Notes: generated from the letters alone by a model not told the origin. A DNA stretch of 64,000 nt from Chitinophaga sancti (GCF_034087045.1 NZ_CP139247.1:558001-622000), one strand, 5' to 3'. Positions 46,515 to 55,642 are shown, counted from the first letter of the stretch. Program-made: numbers and translations.

Positions 46515-46558
46515 CCTTCCAGGGAACTACTAGAAACCCTGGAAGGTTTTCTTTTTTT
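46515..46558 (+). terminator. Strong terminator with no evident gene upstream
   Basis: CCTTCCAGGG (46515-46524) pairs with CCCTGGAAGG (46537-46546), then TTTTCTTTTTTT. Confidence 0.8.
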
Positions 46559-46566
46559 ATTCATGG

Positions 46567-46639
46567 TAAAAGAACCGGCTGTAGTTGGCCACGTGGCGGC
46601 AGGCAAGCCGCCACGTGGCCAACTACAGCAATTCTTTTA
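46567..46639. repeat. Very long perfect-arm inverted repeat
   Basis: A 23-bp perfect stem (46578-46600 with 46607-46629; core GTTGGCCACGTGGCGGC) with loop AGGCAA is extended by TAAAAGAA/TTCTTTTA after a small internal loop. The total is 31 paired bases. The arms are GC-rich in an AT-rich setting. Confidence 0.85.
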
Positions 46640-46991
46640 GTAGCTATTACGAGTCGATTAATAGCACTGATTAGCCGTCATTACTACAAATCTATCGCAA
46701 ATTACTACACGAATCACACTCAACTTTACCGATCAAATACAAGTATTTTTTATCTAATTAAACCTTTCTAAATCCTTTATTGAAAAGCATTTTCATTATA
46801 CTACACAAACCAGTAAACTGCAACTCCTATGTTCAACTTCATCACAGTATTTAGGTAAAATTTTAAAAAGAATTTCATGCATGCATCGCGAATTAGAGTG
46901 CTGTAAGTTTTTAATACTATAACAAAAACCGCGACCATTTTTATTACTGCCTTGTTGGAATGACCGTTTTGTTTTGCCAGCCGATTTCCAC

Positions 46992-47022
46992 AAAAAAAGG
47001 GCGTATCACAAGATACGCCCTT
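46992..47022 (-). terminator. Terminator of the Oar-like receptor gene
   Basis: On the minus strand AGGGCGTATC-TTGT-GATACGCCCT is followed by TTTTTTTG. Confidence 0.9.
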
Positions 47023-47046
47023 CGACTTTTACATACTTTATACTAA

Positions 47047-50000
47047 TTAGAAACTATACCTCAAACCTAACTGCATCTGGTGTCTGCTCGCAAAGAAATC
47101 CTTTGAATAAGGAGTTCCTGGATTAGTCCATGTATAAACAGGATTTGCAGTCGCTGAACCAGCAGTCGCAGTCTTCAAACCTACACTCGCTGTTGAGTTG
47201 AATGTATTCGGAGAGAAGTACTGTACACCCCAATTCTTATTAATCAGATTCGTCACATTCACGATATCATAAGTAAGCGTGATTGTATGCAGCGTCTTAC
47301 CACTCTTGAAATTGAAATCCTGTGTGAAACGGAAGTCAGCAGAAGTATTCCAGGGTGTACGACCACCATTACGCTCTGTAAACTCACCCTTACGTGTCTT
47401 CAGGTACTTATCACCTTCTACATAAGCAAAGAATGCATCTGCCATATCCTGATTAGCAGCAGTGAAGAAAGTACGGGCCTCTGCCTGATCCTTTGGAATA
47501 TACACCAGACTTACCTGCTGTGGAGTACCCTGAATTGTACTGTTCACAAATCCATAAGAGAAAGGAACACCAGAAGATGTATTAAAGAACACCGCAAAGT
47601 TTGCTACCCAACGATTCTCCTTAGTCCAGTCAACTTTGTAAGAGGCTGTCGCAACGATACGATGACGGATATCAAAGTTAGAATAAGCCAGACCAGGATT
47701 GTTAGGATTCAGTGCCTGATTCAGCTGCCAGTTAGACTCCATTGAGTTACGGATACCATTGGTGATATCTTTAGACTGACCATAAGTATAAGCTACACTT
47801 GCATTCAGACCAAACTTCCATGTCTTGTTTGCCTGACCGGTAATGCTGTAACGGTAACCCTGCTTGGTATTTGATAACAGGTAAGCATTAGTAAATTTAG
47901 AGTTGATCTTAGCACCAGTATAGATTGGCTGCTGGTGTTTAGTATCATAAGGCAAATAGTAAGGATTATCAACCAGGTTTACCTGCTGGAATTTCAGATC
48001 GTTGATAGTCTTTGTATAAATACCTTCTACAGTGAAACGCCATTGGTTCTGTGTAGAATAATCCAACGCTAAGCTGCTTCTCCACATTGATGGCATCTTA
48101 AAGTTATTATCGATCATATCCACCTGTGTAGCACCAGTTGCATCATGTACATCTACACCCTGTGCACTCACGAACTGTGCAGCACCCTGGTTGCTCACCT
48201 TTACAGGATTAGAACCAGTAGCAGGAGCATCGCTGGCACTTGTATAACCAAATTTCTTATCGTACGCTCCATAAGTTACACCATTGTTGTAGTAAGCGTA
48301 ACCTAACCATGCGAAAGGAATACGACCGGTGAAGATACCAGTACCACCACGCAGGATCAGGCTCTGATCGCCATTGATGTCGAAGTTGAAACCTAAGCGT
48401 GGAGAGATCTGTACGTTATTCAGGTACTTGTTCTTGATATCGCTTGGTTTGGTATACGTATAAGTAGTACCGTAGTTTGCATCTACAGGAGCACCAGTTG
48501 TTTTCACGCTCAGCGGTTGCTTGTTAGGCAGGCTGGTATAATCTAAACGCACACCAGGAGTCAGTTTGAAACGGTCAGTGATATGGATCTCATCCTGTGC
48601 ATAGATAGAGTACAGGTTGATCTTGAACGCTGCTGGTGGGTGAGACATGATATAATCACGTGAGTTATCAGTGTAGTTGAAGTTACCACGTACACGACTC
48701 GGCTGATCAGCCAGGAAAGAAGCAATGCTGCTGTAGTCAACACGGCCGTTCCAGGAGTTTACGAAACCATAAGTAATGTTGTAAAACTCGTTGTGTGTAC
48801 CGATATTGATGTTATGCCTACCTTTGAAGATATTCACGTTATCGGTGAATTCAAAGGTTTTTTGTTTCATGTTGAAGATAGCCGCTTCACGGTCAGTACC
48901 TAAGAAGATAGTACCACCATTGCTCGCGATCTGGATCTGAGGCAGTGAAGGATCAGACAGTGGATCACGGTAATCATGCACACTGCTATAACCCAGGATC
49001 AAACTGTTTGACACCGTGTTATTGAAATGGCTTTTCAATTCAGCAACTGTGGATGTCTGGTTGTTGGTTTGTTTGTAATCAATACCGCTGAAACGGAAGT
49101 TCTGTTGGTCACGCTCCAGGTTAGTCGCTTCGGAGAAGATGGTATTGTTACGGATAGACAGCTGGTGCTTGTCGTTGATATTCCAGTCTAAACGGTTAAA
49201 GAACTTAGTAGAGTTGGAATAGATATTATAGTTACCGTAAGTACCTGCGTTGTATTTACCAGTTTTATCTACATCCAGTGCACTCATGTGATCAGCGATC
49301 TCTTTAGCCTGATCAGCAGTCAGCAAGGTCATGTCGGAAGAACCAGCAGCAAGGATCACAGGATCCTGACGACGGGTGATCTCTTCGTTGGTAAAGAAGA
49401 ACAATTTGTCTTTGATGATTGGGAAACCAACACGTACACCTGTCTGGTATTCGTGGAAGCTGGAAGGCTCTTTAGAACCATCACCTGCGTTGTTCTTACC
49501 AATCATTGCTGCATTACGACCGAAAGCGTAAATAGAAGCATGTACTTCGTTGGTACCGCTACGTGTTACAGCATTGATACTACCACCGAGGAAGTTACCA
49601 ATCTTTACGTCGTAAGGAGCCAGGTATACCTGAATATCCTGAACGGCATCCAGAGAAACCGGGTTAGTACGGGTAGAGCTACCTGGCTGTCCGGAGCTGT
49701 TAGTCTGACCACCCAGAGAAGGGCTAAAGCCAATAGCGTCGTTATTGATCGCACCATCCAGGGTTACGTTGTTATAACGGAAGTTGGAACCCAGGAAGGA
49801 GTTGTTATTACTTTGAGGAGTACCACGAGTGAAGTCCTGGAAACTACGGTTCAGGGAAGGCAATGTTTTCAAAGCGTTCTGACCTACACGGAAACCGCCT
49901 GGTTTACCAGTGTTGTTGCCTTTTACTACTACTTCGCTCAGTGCAGTAGATTCATCCTGCAACAGGAAGTTGAAGGTTACACTACCCAGTGATAAGTTGA

Positions 50001-50289
50001 TATCATTTCTTTCTTCCTTCTTAAATCCGATGAAAGTAACGGTGATGGTATAAGGACCACCAGGATTCAGGTTGTTGATCAGGTAACGGCCTTCTGCGTT
50101 GGTTTGTCCACCATATTTAGTACCGGTACCGGTGTTTATAGCAAGCACGGTTACTCCAGGCAAAGGTTCTCCTTTTGCGCTTACTACCTTACCAGTAAGT
50201 TGTGACGTTGTAATCTGCGCCTCTACGTTGGTTGCAGCTAGTACAAGGATGCTAAATAAAAAAATTAGTGAAGAGTAAATCTTATTCAC
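47047..50289 (-). CDS. Oar-like TonB-dependent outer-membrane receptor
   Basis: 1080 aa. Signal peptide (residues 1-24), then a carboxypeptidase-regulatory-like domain ('TGKVVSAKGEPLPGVTVLAI'), and a plug domain containing 'FRYNNVTLDGAINNDAIGF' and 'GSINAVTRSGTNEVHASIYA'. A large beta-barrel follows, ending in 'HQMQLGLRYSF' with terminal Phe. The length and plug sequence fit the Oar (OmpA-related) group of TonB receptors. I infer that it imports a phosphate-containing or other ligand under phosphate limitation, because a triple TTAAYA box sits 20 bp before its -7 element. A second box further upstream appears to drive a separate short RNA. Confidence 0.88.
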   Translation of the reverse strand: MNKIYSSLIFLFSILVLAATNVEAQITTSQLTGKVVSAKGEPLPGVTVLAINTGTGTKYGGQTNAEGRYLINNLNPGGPYTITVTFIGFKKEERNDINLSLGSVTFNFLLQDESTALSEVVVKGNNTGKPGGFRVGQNALKTLPSLNRSFQDFTRGTPQSNNNSFLGSNFRYNNVTLDGAINNDAIGFSPSLGGQTNSSGQPGSSTRTNPVSLDAVQDIQVYLAPYDVKIGNFLGGSINAVTRSGTNEVHASIYAFGRNAAMIGKNNAGDGSKEPSSFHEYQTGVRVGFPIIKDKLFFFTNEEITRRQDPVILAAGSSDMTLLTADQAKEIADHMSALDVDKTGKYNAGTYGNYNIYSNSTKFFNRLDWNINDKHQLSIRNNTIFSEATNLERDQQNFRFSGIDYKQTNNQTSTVAELKSHFNNTVSNSLILGYSSVHDYRDPLSDPSLPQIQIASNGGTIFLGTDREAAIFNMKQKTFEFTDNVNIFKGRHNINIGTHNEFYNITYGFVNSWNGRVDYSSIASFLADQPSRVRGNFNYTDNSRDYIMSHPPAAFKINLYSIYAQDEIHITDRFKLTPGVRLDYTSLPNKQPLSVKTTGAPVDANYGTTYTYTKPSDIKNKYLNNVQISPRLGFNFDINGDQSLILRGGTGIFTGRIPFAWLGYAYYNNGVTYGAYDKKFGYTSASDAPATGSNPVKVSNQGAAQFVSAQGVDVHDATGATQVDMIDNNFKMPSMWRSSLALDYSTQNQWRFTVEGIYTKTINDLKFQQVNLVDNPYYLPYDTKHQQPIYTGAKINSKFTNAYLLSNTKQGYRYSITGQANKTWKFGLNASVAYTYGQSKDITNGIRNSMESNWQLNQALNPNNPGLAYSNFDIRHRIVATASYKVDWTKENRWVANFAVFFNTSSGVPFSYGFVNSTIQGTPQQVSLVYIPKDQAEARTFFTAANQDMADAFFAYVEGDKYLKTRKGEFTERNGGRTPWNTSADFRFTQDFNFKSGKTLHTITLTYDIVNVTNLINKNWGVQYFSPNTFNSTASVGLKTATAGSATANPVYTWTNPGTPYSKDFFASRHQMQLGLRYSF

Positions 50290-50306
50290 GTCAGTTAAAT
50301 TTGACG

Positions 50307-50362
50307 CAAACGTATCTCCGTAACATTACGCGTGTGTTAACACAATATTAAATTAATGTTAA
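50307..50362 (-). promoter_or_regulatory. Pho-box promoter A of the Oar-like receptor
   Basis: On the minus strand TTAACA-n5-TTAATA-n5-TTAACA (plus coordinates 50357-50362, 50346-50351, 50335-50340), then 20 bp, then TACGTTTG (50307-50314), a TAnnTTTG -7 element 18 bp before the ATG. The 11-bp hexamer spacing matches known PhoP/PhoB-type boxes. Confidence 0.65.
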
Positions 50363-50431
50363 CGAGCGCATGTAACACTATGTACCAACGAATTACAAAT
50401 GTATTCGATGATAATTTGTGGAAAATAATTT

Positions 50432-50517
50432 AAAAAATGACGTGTATGGCAAGCCATCACATAAGTGCGGATAAGAAGAATTTGTTAGTTCGTTATAGGT
50501 ATTCTCTTAGTTCGCAA
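50432..50517 (-). ncRNA. Candidate phosphate-responsive small RNA, about 86 nt
   Basis: Promoter B (-7 element at 50524-50531) points to a start near 50517 on the minus strand. A hairpin (GTG-ATGGC-TT-GCCAT-a-CAC, 50460-50442) followed by GTCA and six T ends it near 50432. No credible ORF lies inside. It could instead be the long leader of the Oar-like receptor mRNA with an attenuator. Confidence 0.4.
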
Positions 50518-50523
50518 TATGTT

Positions 50524-50568
50524 CAAAAATAGGTGGTCTATGTTAAGGGAGTGTTACCCTAATATTAA
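50524..50568 (-). promoter_or_regulatory. Pho-box promoter B
   Basis: Minus strand TTAATA-n5-GTAACA-n5-TTAACA (plus coordinates 50563-50568, 50552-50557, 50541-50546), then 9 bp, then TATTTTTG (50524-50531). The middle hexamer is 20 bp from the -7 element, the same phase as promoters A and C. Confidence 0.6.
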
Positions 50569-50642
50569 CTTTATCTCTGATAACTGTTAAAATTTTCACA
50601 AGAAGGTAAGCCATGGGAGCGGAAAACACACAAAGACTTGCT

Positions 50643-50682
50643 AAAAAAAGAAAACGCTTTAGCCAATGGCTAAAGCGTTTTC
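50643..50682 (-). terminator. Terminator of the TonB receptor-lipoprotein operon
   Basis: GAAAACGCTTTAGCC pairs with GGCTAAAGCGTTTTC (15 bp, 3-nt loop), with a T-tract on the minus strand. Confidence 0.9.
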
Positions 50683-50702
50683 AAAATTGCTATATAATAA
50701 TA

Positions 50703-52109
50703 TTAATATACAGTTGTCTCTGCACCTGCAGTCGTCCAACCTGTAGTCCAATCAGTAGTACCATCAAATGCACCAATGTAGGTAGTAGCAGTGAAACCGG
50801 TAGTCAGATTAGAGAAATCAGCACCAGTCAGTGCAGGAGAACCTGTTTTCAGCAGGAAGCTAGGTGTACCAACGTTAGTAGAAGAAACACCAGCAGAGAA
50901 CAGGTAAGGATTTGCCAGCAGCACATCAGTCGCGTTAGTCAACACAGTTGTGCTGGTAGTAGCCCACCATGCAGTCCATGCAGCATTGTCGGTAGTGCTC
51001 CACTCGCTCTTGGTTGCAGCAGTAGTGCTACCAGCGATGATGTTGTGAGAGAATACCAGGGTACCTTCAGAAGCGTTAGCAGAAGTCTTGTGAGATACAA
51101 CTTTGCTGTCATCCAGGTAGAAACCGTAAGGGAAACCGATGATCAGAGAGTTGTACAGGCTCATAGAAGAGTTACGACGGATTTGTACACCATGCTGATA
51201 GTTAGCGTTGATAGAACCTGTAGAACCAGGACCAACGATAGTCATGTTTGAGAAAACAGCTTTCGTCTGTGGTGTATTGGAAGAACCAGTTGCATCGTTA
51301 TCAGACTCAAAACCGTTTGAACCAGATTGGTCAGCAATAGTTCTGAAACGCTGTGCCAGACCAAACTGTACACGACCAGAGAAACCATTGTCAGTATCGA
51401 AATCATCATCCCAGGTATAAGTTGCAACCAGGTGATCACAATTTACAGTACCACCGAACCACTCGAAAGAGTCGTCACCGGAACGATAAACCTGTACATA
51501 GCTGATAGTAGTACCACTACCAACACCACCCATAGTCAAACCATTGATTTCGTTATCAGGAGAGTAAGCAACACCAGCAAACTCGATACGTACATATTTC
51601 AGTACACCAGAGTTGTCAGCAGCATCAGTACCACCATAATAGATATAAGTTTTTTCATCACCACCGTTAGTCGCAGTCAGACCACCTTCTATCTTAGCTT
51701 CGCCACCAGTAGCGTTGATTGGAGCTTTACCCAGCAGGATAATACCACCCCAGTCACCATCCTGACGTGCACCAACTTCCTGTGCAGAGGTGAAGATGAT
51801 TGGTTTTGCAGCAGTACCTGTTGCATTTATTTTACCACCACGGGTTACTACCAGCGTACCTTTAGAGGCTTTATCACCCACGATGATAGTACCAGGTTCG
51901 ATAGTCAGGGTTGCACCGCTCATTACATATACAAACCCTTTCAGCATGTATTTTTTGTCAGCAGATAAAGTTTGATTTGCTTTGATGTCTCCGGAGAGAG
52001 TTACGTACGTAGAATCAGTCGTAGATGTAGTATTGTCATCATCTTTGCTACAGGAGGTCATTGCCCCAAAAGATGCCATTACCAGCAAGCCTATAAGATA
52101 CCTTTTCAT
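50703..52109 (-). CDS. Beta-helix-like surface lipoprotein, partner of TonB receptor
   Basis: 468 aa. Signal with lipobox 'ASFGAMTSCSKDDD': the Cys is followed by acidic residues, a pattern known to send Bacteroidota lipoproteins to the cell surface. The mature protein is Gly/Ser/Thr-rich with repeated strand-turn units ('GFVYVMSGATLTIEPGTIIV', 'GDWGGIILLGKAPINATGG', 'SYVQVYRSGDDSFEWFGGTV'), suggesting a right-handed beta-helix. It lies 38 bp downstream of the TonB receptor gene and is its probable operon partner, analogous to substrate-binding lipoproteins that pair with TonB receptors. Phosphate control is inferred from the box upstream of the receptor. No SusD-type TPR fold is seen. Confidence 0.8.
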   Translation of the reverse strand: MKRYLIGLLVMASFGAMTSCSKDDDNTTSTTDSTYVTLSGDIKANQTLSADKKYMLKGFVYVMSGATLTIEPGTIIVGDKASKGTLVVTRGGKINATGTAAKPIIFTSAQEVGARQDGDWGGIILLGKAPINATGGEAKIEGGLTATNGGDEKTYIYYGGTDAADNSGVLKYVRIEFAGVAYSPDNEINGLTMGGVGSGTTISYVQVYRSGDDSFEWFGGTVNCDHLVATYTWDDDFDTDNGFSGRVQFGLAQRFRTIADQSGSNGFESDNDATGSSNTPQTKAVFSNMTIVGPGSTGSINANYQHGVQIRRNSSMSLYNSLIIGFPYGFYLDDSKVVSHKTSANASEGTLVFSHNIIAGSTTAATKSEWSTTDNAAWTAWWATTSTTVLTNATDVLLANPYLFSAGVSSTNVGTPSFLLKTGSPALTGADFSNLTTGFTATTYIGAFDGTTDWTTGWTTAGAETTVY

Positions 52110-52147
52110 GGATTGTCTAATTGAGTTTAGGTTCAGAAAAATTTAAA

Positions 52148-54979
52148 CTACTTTGATAAATGATATGTAAAAGTCAATGTGAATGATGTTCCAGGGCGAT
52201 ACTGCTGTAACAGGTAGTCTTCGCCGGAGTTGATGCTTCCTTTTTGATATGCAGGATTATCGAATTTGTTGTTACCATTCTGGTCATAGTAGAATTGATA
52301 ACGGGCATTTAACAGGTCTTTGATGTTCAGACGGAATCCGCTACGCTTGCTCACATTCAGGTTAGCCTGGAAGTCCAGCAGGTTTCTTGGGCTTTCGTAG
52401 ATGTTACCGAGTCTGCCGGAACCATCTGCGCCTCCACCTTCACCTACCAGGTACAGACGCTGACCAATTCTGTTATACAGCAGGTTAAAGCTGACCTTAT
52501 CATTAGGCAATGCATAACCAAGGCTTGTATTTACTACATAGTTAGATTGACCGGATAATGGTCTGTCTTTCGCGGTAGAAGTTGTATTGTCAGATACTAC
52601 AGATTTGATATAAGCAACGTTCGCATAGAAGGTTACATTATCCAGGAAGCTATGCGGTGCTATGAATCCCAGTTTCTTTCTCACTTCTACTTCCACACCT
52701 ACATTGTATGCATTAGGATAGTTGTAAGGCGTTACATCATACTGGCTCAGACCTGAAGATGTTACCCTGCTTTCTATCGGATTGTTGAAGTATTTGTAGA
52801 ATACAGATCCTGATACTACTTCACCCGCTGCAGGGAAGATTTCATAACGCAGATCCGCATTATCAATCTGACTGCGCTTCAGGTTGATATTACCATTGAT
52901 GAGTGAAGACATCTCATAGTCGTAATATGCTAATGGCGCAATCTCACGCAGCTCTGGTCTTGCTACTGTTCTGTAATAAGAACCACGCAGGTTGGAACGC
53001 TCATTCAGTGCATAAGTAATGTTTGCTGAAGGCAATACATCCAACCAGTTATTGTCCAGGTTAATAGTTGCGTTATTGATTGGTGACTTCAACTTCATAT
53101 TATATGACTCCACACGCACACCCCATACGATACGGATCTTATCAGAAAGACGGTTATCGAGTTGTGCATATCCTGCTGTTGTAAGTGTCGTCGCCCTGTA
53201 TTCATCTGCTGTAGAGGTGATGTCATTCAGGTCATAGAAATCCTGATCGATCACATCATCACCAAACAGTGTGCTGATTGGACGTTGTGCAACTACATCG
53301 CCACCATCTTTAATAGGATCCAGTTTCATACCAATATAGCGGGCATGAAAATCTCTGGAACGATACTGTCCTAACACACCTGCTTTGAACAGGCTCTTGT
53401 TGTCAAGGAAGCGGAAAGGATGTGAATAGTTTGCACTGGCGATATAGATGTTTTCATCCAGATCAGAGAACAGCCGGCTGTTGGCTTTACCTACCGATCC
53501 GATATCAGCTACCATTACAGCAGATGCATCATCGATGGCACGGCCATAGGATACTTTACGCTGGTCAGGCTGGTTGTTGGTGACTTTGTTGTAAGACAAT
53601 AACCAGTTCACTTTACTCTGCCCCTGTCCAACCTGATGATCACCTTCTACGGATGTTTTGAACAGTGATTTCTGAATCAGGTCAAATGCATAGTAGTTGA
53701 TATACTTAGAGCTACCGATATTGTCACCTTCTCTATACAGGAAATTGTCATCAAAGATCTTGTTGTAAATGTTTCTCCATACCAGTTTGCTTTTGCCTGT
53801 AGTGTAACCTACGTTTGCAACAGCACCCAGGTTAGAAGAGTATTTATATACATTGTCAGTATAATCGAAGTTGTCATAATGCCTGATCATGTCTTTGGCC
53901 ACTGTCTCATTGTGTGAATAAGTCACACCTGCAATCACACCCAGGCTACCATGTTTCTTAGTATCCCAATGATTTCCCCAGCTACCCTGCAGGTTGATGG
54001 CGGGTGCACCATTGCGTTCTCTTACACGATAATCATTGTTCAGCGACTTCTCTGCAGCACGAGTTTGTGCAGCACTCAGCTGGTTGTTTACAATTGCTGT
54101 AGTAGATGGAAAAGCTGATGGCAACTGACGTGCGCCATTATCAAAACCTAAGATATCAGTGCTTGATTTATAACCAGTTTTGAAAGGCTGGAAAGTAGAA
54201 ACAGTATTGAATCCGGTACCAAGTGAAATATCGAAGAATTGTTGTTCAGGAATTTCTTTGGTTTGTACATTGATCACACCACCCGCAAAGTCACCAGGCA
54301 ATTCAGGTGTAGCGGATTTGGTGATAACAATGTTGTCGATCATATTCGCAGGAATGATGTCGAAGGAGAAAGCCTTACGGTTAGGTTCTGTACTTGGCAG
54401 GTTGGCATTGTCTACCAGCGCTACATTGTAACGATCACTCAGACCTCGTACAATTACGAACTTATTATCCTGGATAGTAGTACCGCTTACACGCTTCAGT
54501 ACTTCGCCAGTACTGCGGTCCGGCGATTTCTTAATTACATCGGCAGAGATACCGTCTGATACAGCGGCATTATTTTTCTGCTGAGTATATAATGCGTTGA
54601 TTGTTTCCTGCTTGAAAGAGCCTTTGATCACTACTTCAGCCAGGTTTTTGGAAGTAGGTTCGTCCATGATCACGGGCAGACTGGTAGCATTACTACCTTT
54701 TACAACCACTTCAGTGACTGCCTTGGTCTGATACCCCATGTATTTGAATTCGAGTGTATAGGTACCTGGTGCAATGTTTAATGTATAGCTCCCTGATACA
54801 TCAGTCACAGTACCCTGTGTGGTCCCCTGGATTAAAACGGTTACACCAATTAACGGCTCCCCGGTTTTCTGGTCAGTTACCTTTCCAGTAATTCTTCCAT
54901 TATCGAATGCAAAAGATGGCAATATAGCGTACAAAAATAAGCATACACATAACAGTGCGGACTCTAAAACTTGCTTCAC
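52148..54979 (-). CDS. TonB-dependent outer-membrane receptor
   Basis: 943 aa. Signal peptide to about residue 25, a CarboxypepD_reg-like domain ('ITGKVTDQKTGEPLIGVTVL'), plug domain ('ALVDNANLPSTEPNRKAFSF', 'PELPGDFAGGVINVQTKEIP') and a barrel ending in 'SFTLTFTYHLSK'. The spacer 'MDEPTSKNLAEVVIKGSFKQ' separates regulatory and plug domains. It is the first gene of a two-gene operon with the surface lipoprotein. The promoter carries a perfect-phase TTAACA triple box and a -7 element, so I infer use under phosphate starvation, perhaps for organophosphate or nucleotide-like ligands. The true substrate is not visible. Confidence 0.88.
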   Translation of the reverse strand: MKQVLESALLCVCLFLYAILPSFAFDNGRITGKVTDQKTGEPLIGVTVLIQGTTQGTVTDVSGSYTLNIAPGTYTLEFKYMGYQTKAVTEVVVKGSNATSLPVIMDEPTSKNLAEVVIKGSFKQETINALYTQQKNNAAVSDGISADVIKKSPDRSTGEVLKRVSGTTIQDNKFVIVRGLSDRYNVALVDNANLPSTEPNRKAFSFDIIPANMIDNIVITKSATPELPGDFAGGVINVQTKEIPEQQFFDISLGTGFNTVSTFQPFKTGYKSSTDILGFDNGARQLPSAFPSTTAIVNNQLSAAQTRAAEKSLNNDYRVRERNGAPAINLQGSWGNHWDTKKHGSLGVIAGVTYSHNETVAKDMIRHYDNFDYTDNVYKYSSNLGAVANVGYTTGKSKLVWRNIYNKIFDDNFLYREGDNIGSSKYINYYAFDLIQKSLFKTSVEGDHQVGQGQSKVNWLLSYNKVTNNQPDQRKVSYGRAIDDASAVMVADIGSVGKANSRLFSDLDENIYIASANYSHPFRFLDNKSLFKAGVLGQYRSRDFHARYIGMKLDPIKDGGDVVAQRPISTLFGDDVIDQDFYDLNDITSTADEYRATTLTTAGYAQLDNRLSDKIRIVWGVRVESYNMKLKSPINNATINLDNNWLDVLPSANITYALNERSNLRGSYYRTVARPELREIAPLAYYDYEMSSLINGNINLKRSQIDNADLRYEIFPAAGEVVSGSVFYKYFNNPIESRVTSSGLSQYDVTPYNYPNAYNVGVEVEVRKKLGFIAPHSFLDNVTFYANVAYIKSVVSDNTTSTAKDRPLSGQSNYVVNTSLGYALPNDKVSFNLLYNRIGQRLYLVGEGGGADGSGRLGNIYESPRNLLDFQANLNVSKRSGFRLNIKDLLNARYQFYYDQNGNNKFDNPAYQKGSINSGEDYLLQQYRPGTSFTLTFTYHLSK

Positions 54980-55016
54980 AGTAGAATTATTCGTTCGTGA
55001 TAGATTGATAGTACAG

Positions 55017-55072
55017 CAAAAGTATAGGGGCTATATAACCGTAGTGTTAACGGAGCGTTACCAGAATGTTAA
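55017..55072 (-). promoter_or_regulatory. Pho-box promoter C of the TonB receptor-lipoprotein operon
   Basis: Minus strand TTAACA-n5-GTAACG-n5-TTAACA (plus coordinates 55067-55072, 55056-55061, 55045-55050), 20 bp, TACTTTTG (55017-55024). The layout is the same as promoter A. Confidence 0.65.
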
Positions 55073-55134
55073 CAGTTTTACGTAAGTTCGTTGTAGGTAT
55101 AGGAATATAAGGTTTACATAGTGCAATATAATAA

Positions 55135-55554
55135 TTAACAGGAGAAGGGCTGTGGTCCTTGTCTGCTATTATTATGAAGATTTATTAATCTTTCGAGCTG
55201 AATGTTATATTCGTTACCGTTAGCATAACCTGTCTTTGCAATATCATTGAGACCTTTGATCAGTTGGAACAGGTGCATGCTTTTGTTGGTAAACGGTTTG
55301 TTGTCTTTGTTACAGAGTTCGAGGGTAAAGTTGAATCTGTCTTCCAGTTCTTCTTCGAATTCACGAAGGCTCAGGGTTTCGTCGATGGGGTATTCAATGA
55401 GCATATTTTCCAGAAAGCCTGCTTCCTGCAAGGTATCGAAAGCATTAGCCGGGGAGTTCCGCATATATACTGCAATGTTACACGAGAGTAACCGTTGGAA
55501 CTGCATCTGCAAAAGAGATACTGTCATTAAAGGATGTAACTTCAATACTTTCAT
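55135..55554 (-). CDS. Unknown 139-aa protein with Pho-box promoter
   Basis: Small cytoplasmic protein, not recognised: no signal, no membrane helix. A helical N-terminal half ('LMTVSLLQMQFQRLLSCNIA') is followed by an acidic stretch 'ETLSLREFEEELEDRFNFTL' and a C-terminal helix 'HLFQLIKGLNDIAKTG'. The start MKVLKLHPLM at 55554 is preceded by promoter D with TTAATA/ATAACA hexamers at 11-bp spacing. It lies between the TonB operon and the LpxH-like gene, all on the minus strand. The promoter context suggests a role in phosphate adaptation; the biochemical function is unknown. Confidence 0.65.
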   Translation of the reverse strand: MKVLKLHPLMTVSLLQMQFQRLLSCNIAVYMRNSPANAFDTLQEAGFLENMLIEYPIDETLSLREFEEELEDRFNFTLELCNKDNKPFTNKSMHLFQLIKGLNDIAKTGYANGNEYNIQLERLINLHNNSRQGPQPFSC

Positions 55555-55597
55555 TTCACGTTTGGATTATTATTTCCAGTCTTACTGAATTTGTTTG

Positions 55598-55642
55598 CAA
55601 ACTTAGTTCGTGCGTATTAAGTGAATATTAAGGGGGTGTTAT
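55598..55642 (-). promoter_or_regulatory. Pho-box promoter D of the 139-aa gene
   Basis: Minus strand ATAACA-n5-TTAATA-n5-TTAATA (plus coordinates 55637-55642, 55626-55631, 55615-55620), 9 bp, TAAGTTTG (55598-55605). Same layout as promoter B; the middle hexamer is 20 bp from the -7 element. Confidence 0.6.

Larger units (their letters stand above)
46240..46991. other. Gene-free, hairpin-rich region
   Basis: About 750 bp with no convincing gene. A 115-codon plus-strand frame (46424-46771) crosses both hairpins and has no domain. Contents: a weak stem at 46267-46299 after the DUF1398 gene, a CCCGGAT direct repeat (46420-46442), a classical terminator at 46515-46558 and an exceptional inverted repeat at 46567-46639. 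The terminator has no annotated gene in front of it, so an unannotated RNA ending there is possible. Confidence 0.6.

Noticed and set aside
46424..46771. 115-codon plus-strand frame
   Set aside because: It runs through a terminator and a long inverted repeat, has unusual composition and no start signal or domain.
49288..49992. 234-codon plus-strand frame inside the Oar-like receptor gene
   Set aside because: Antisense shadow of a conserved TonB receptor plug region with no domain of its own.
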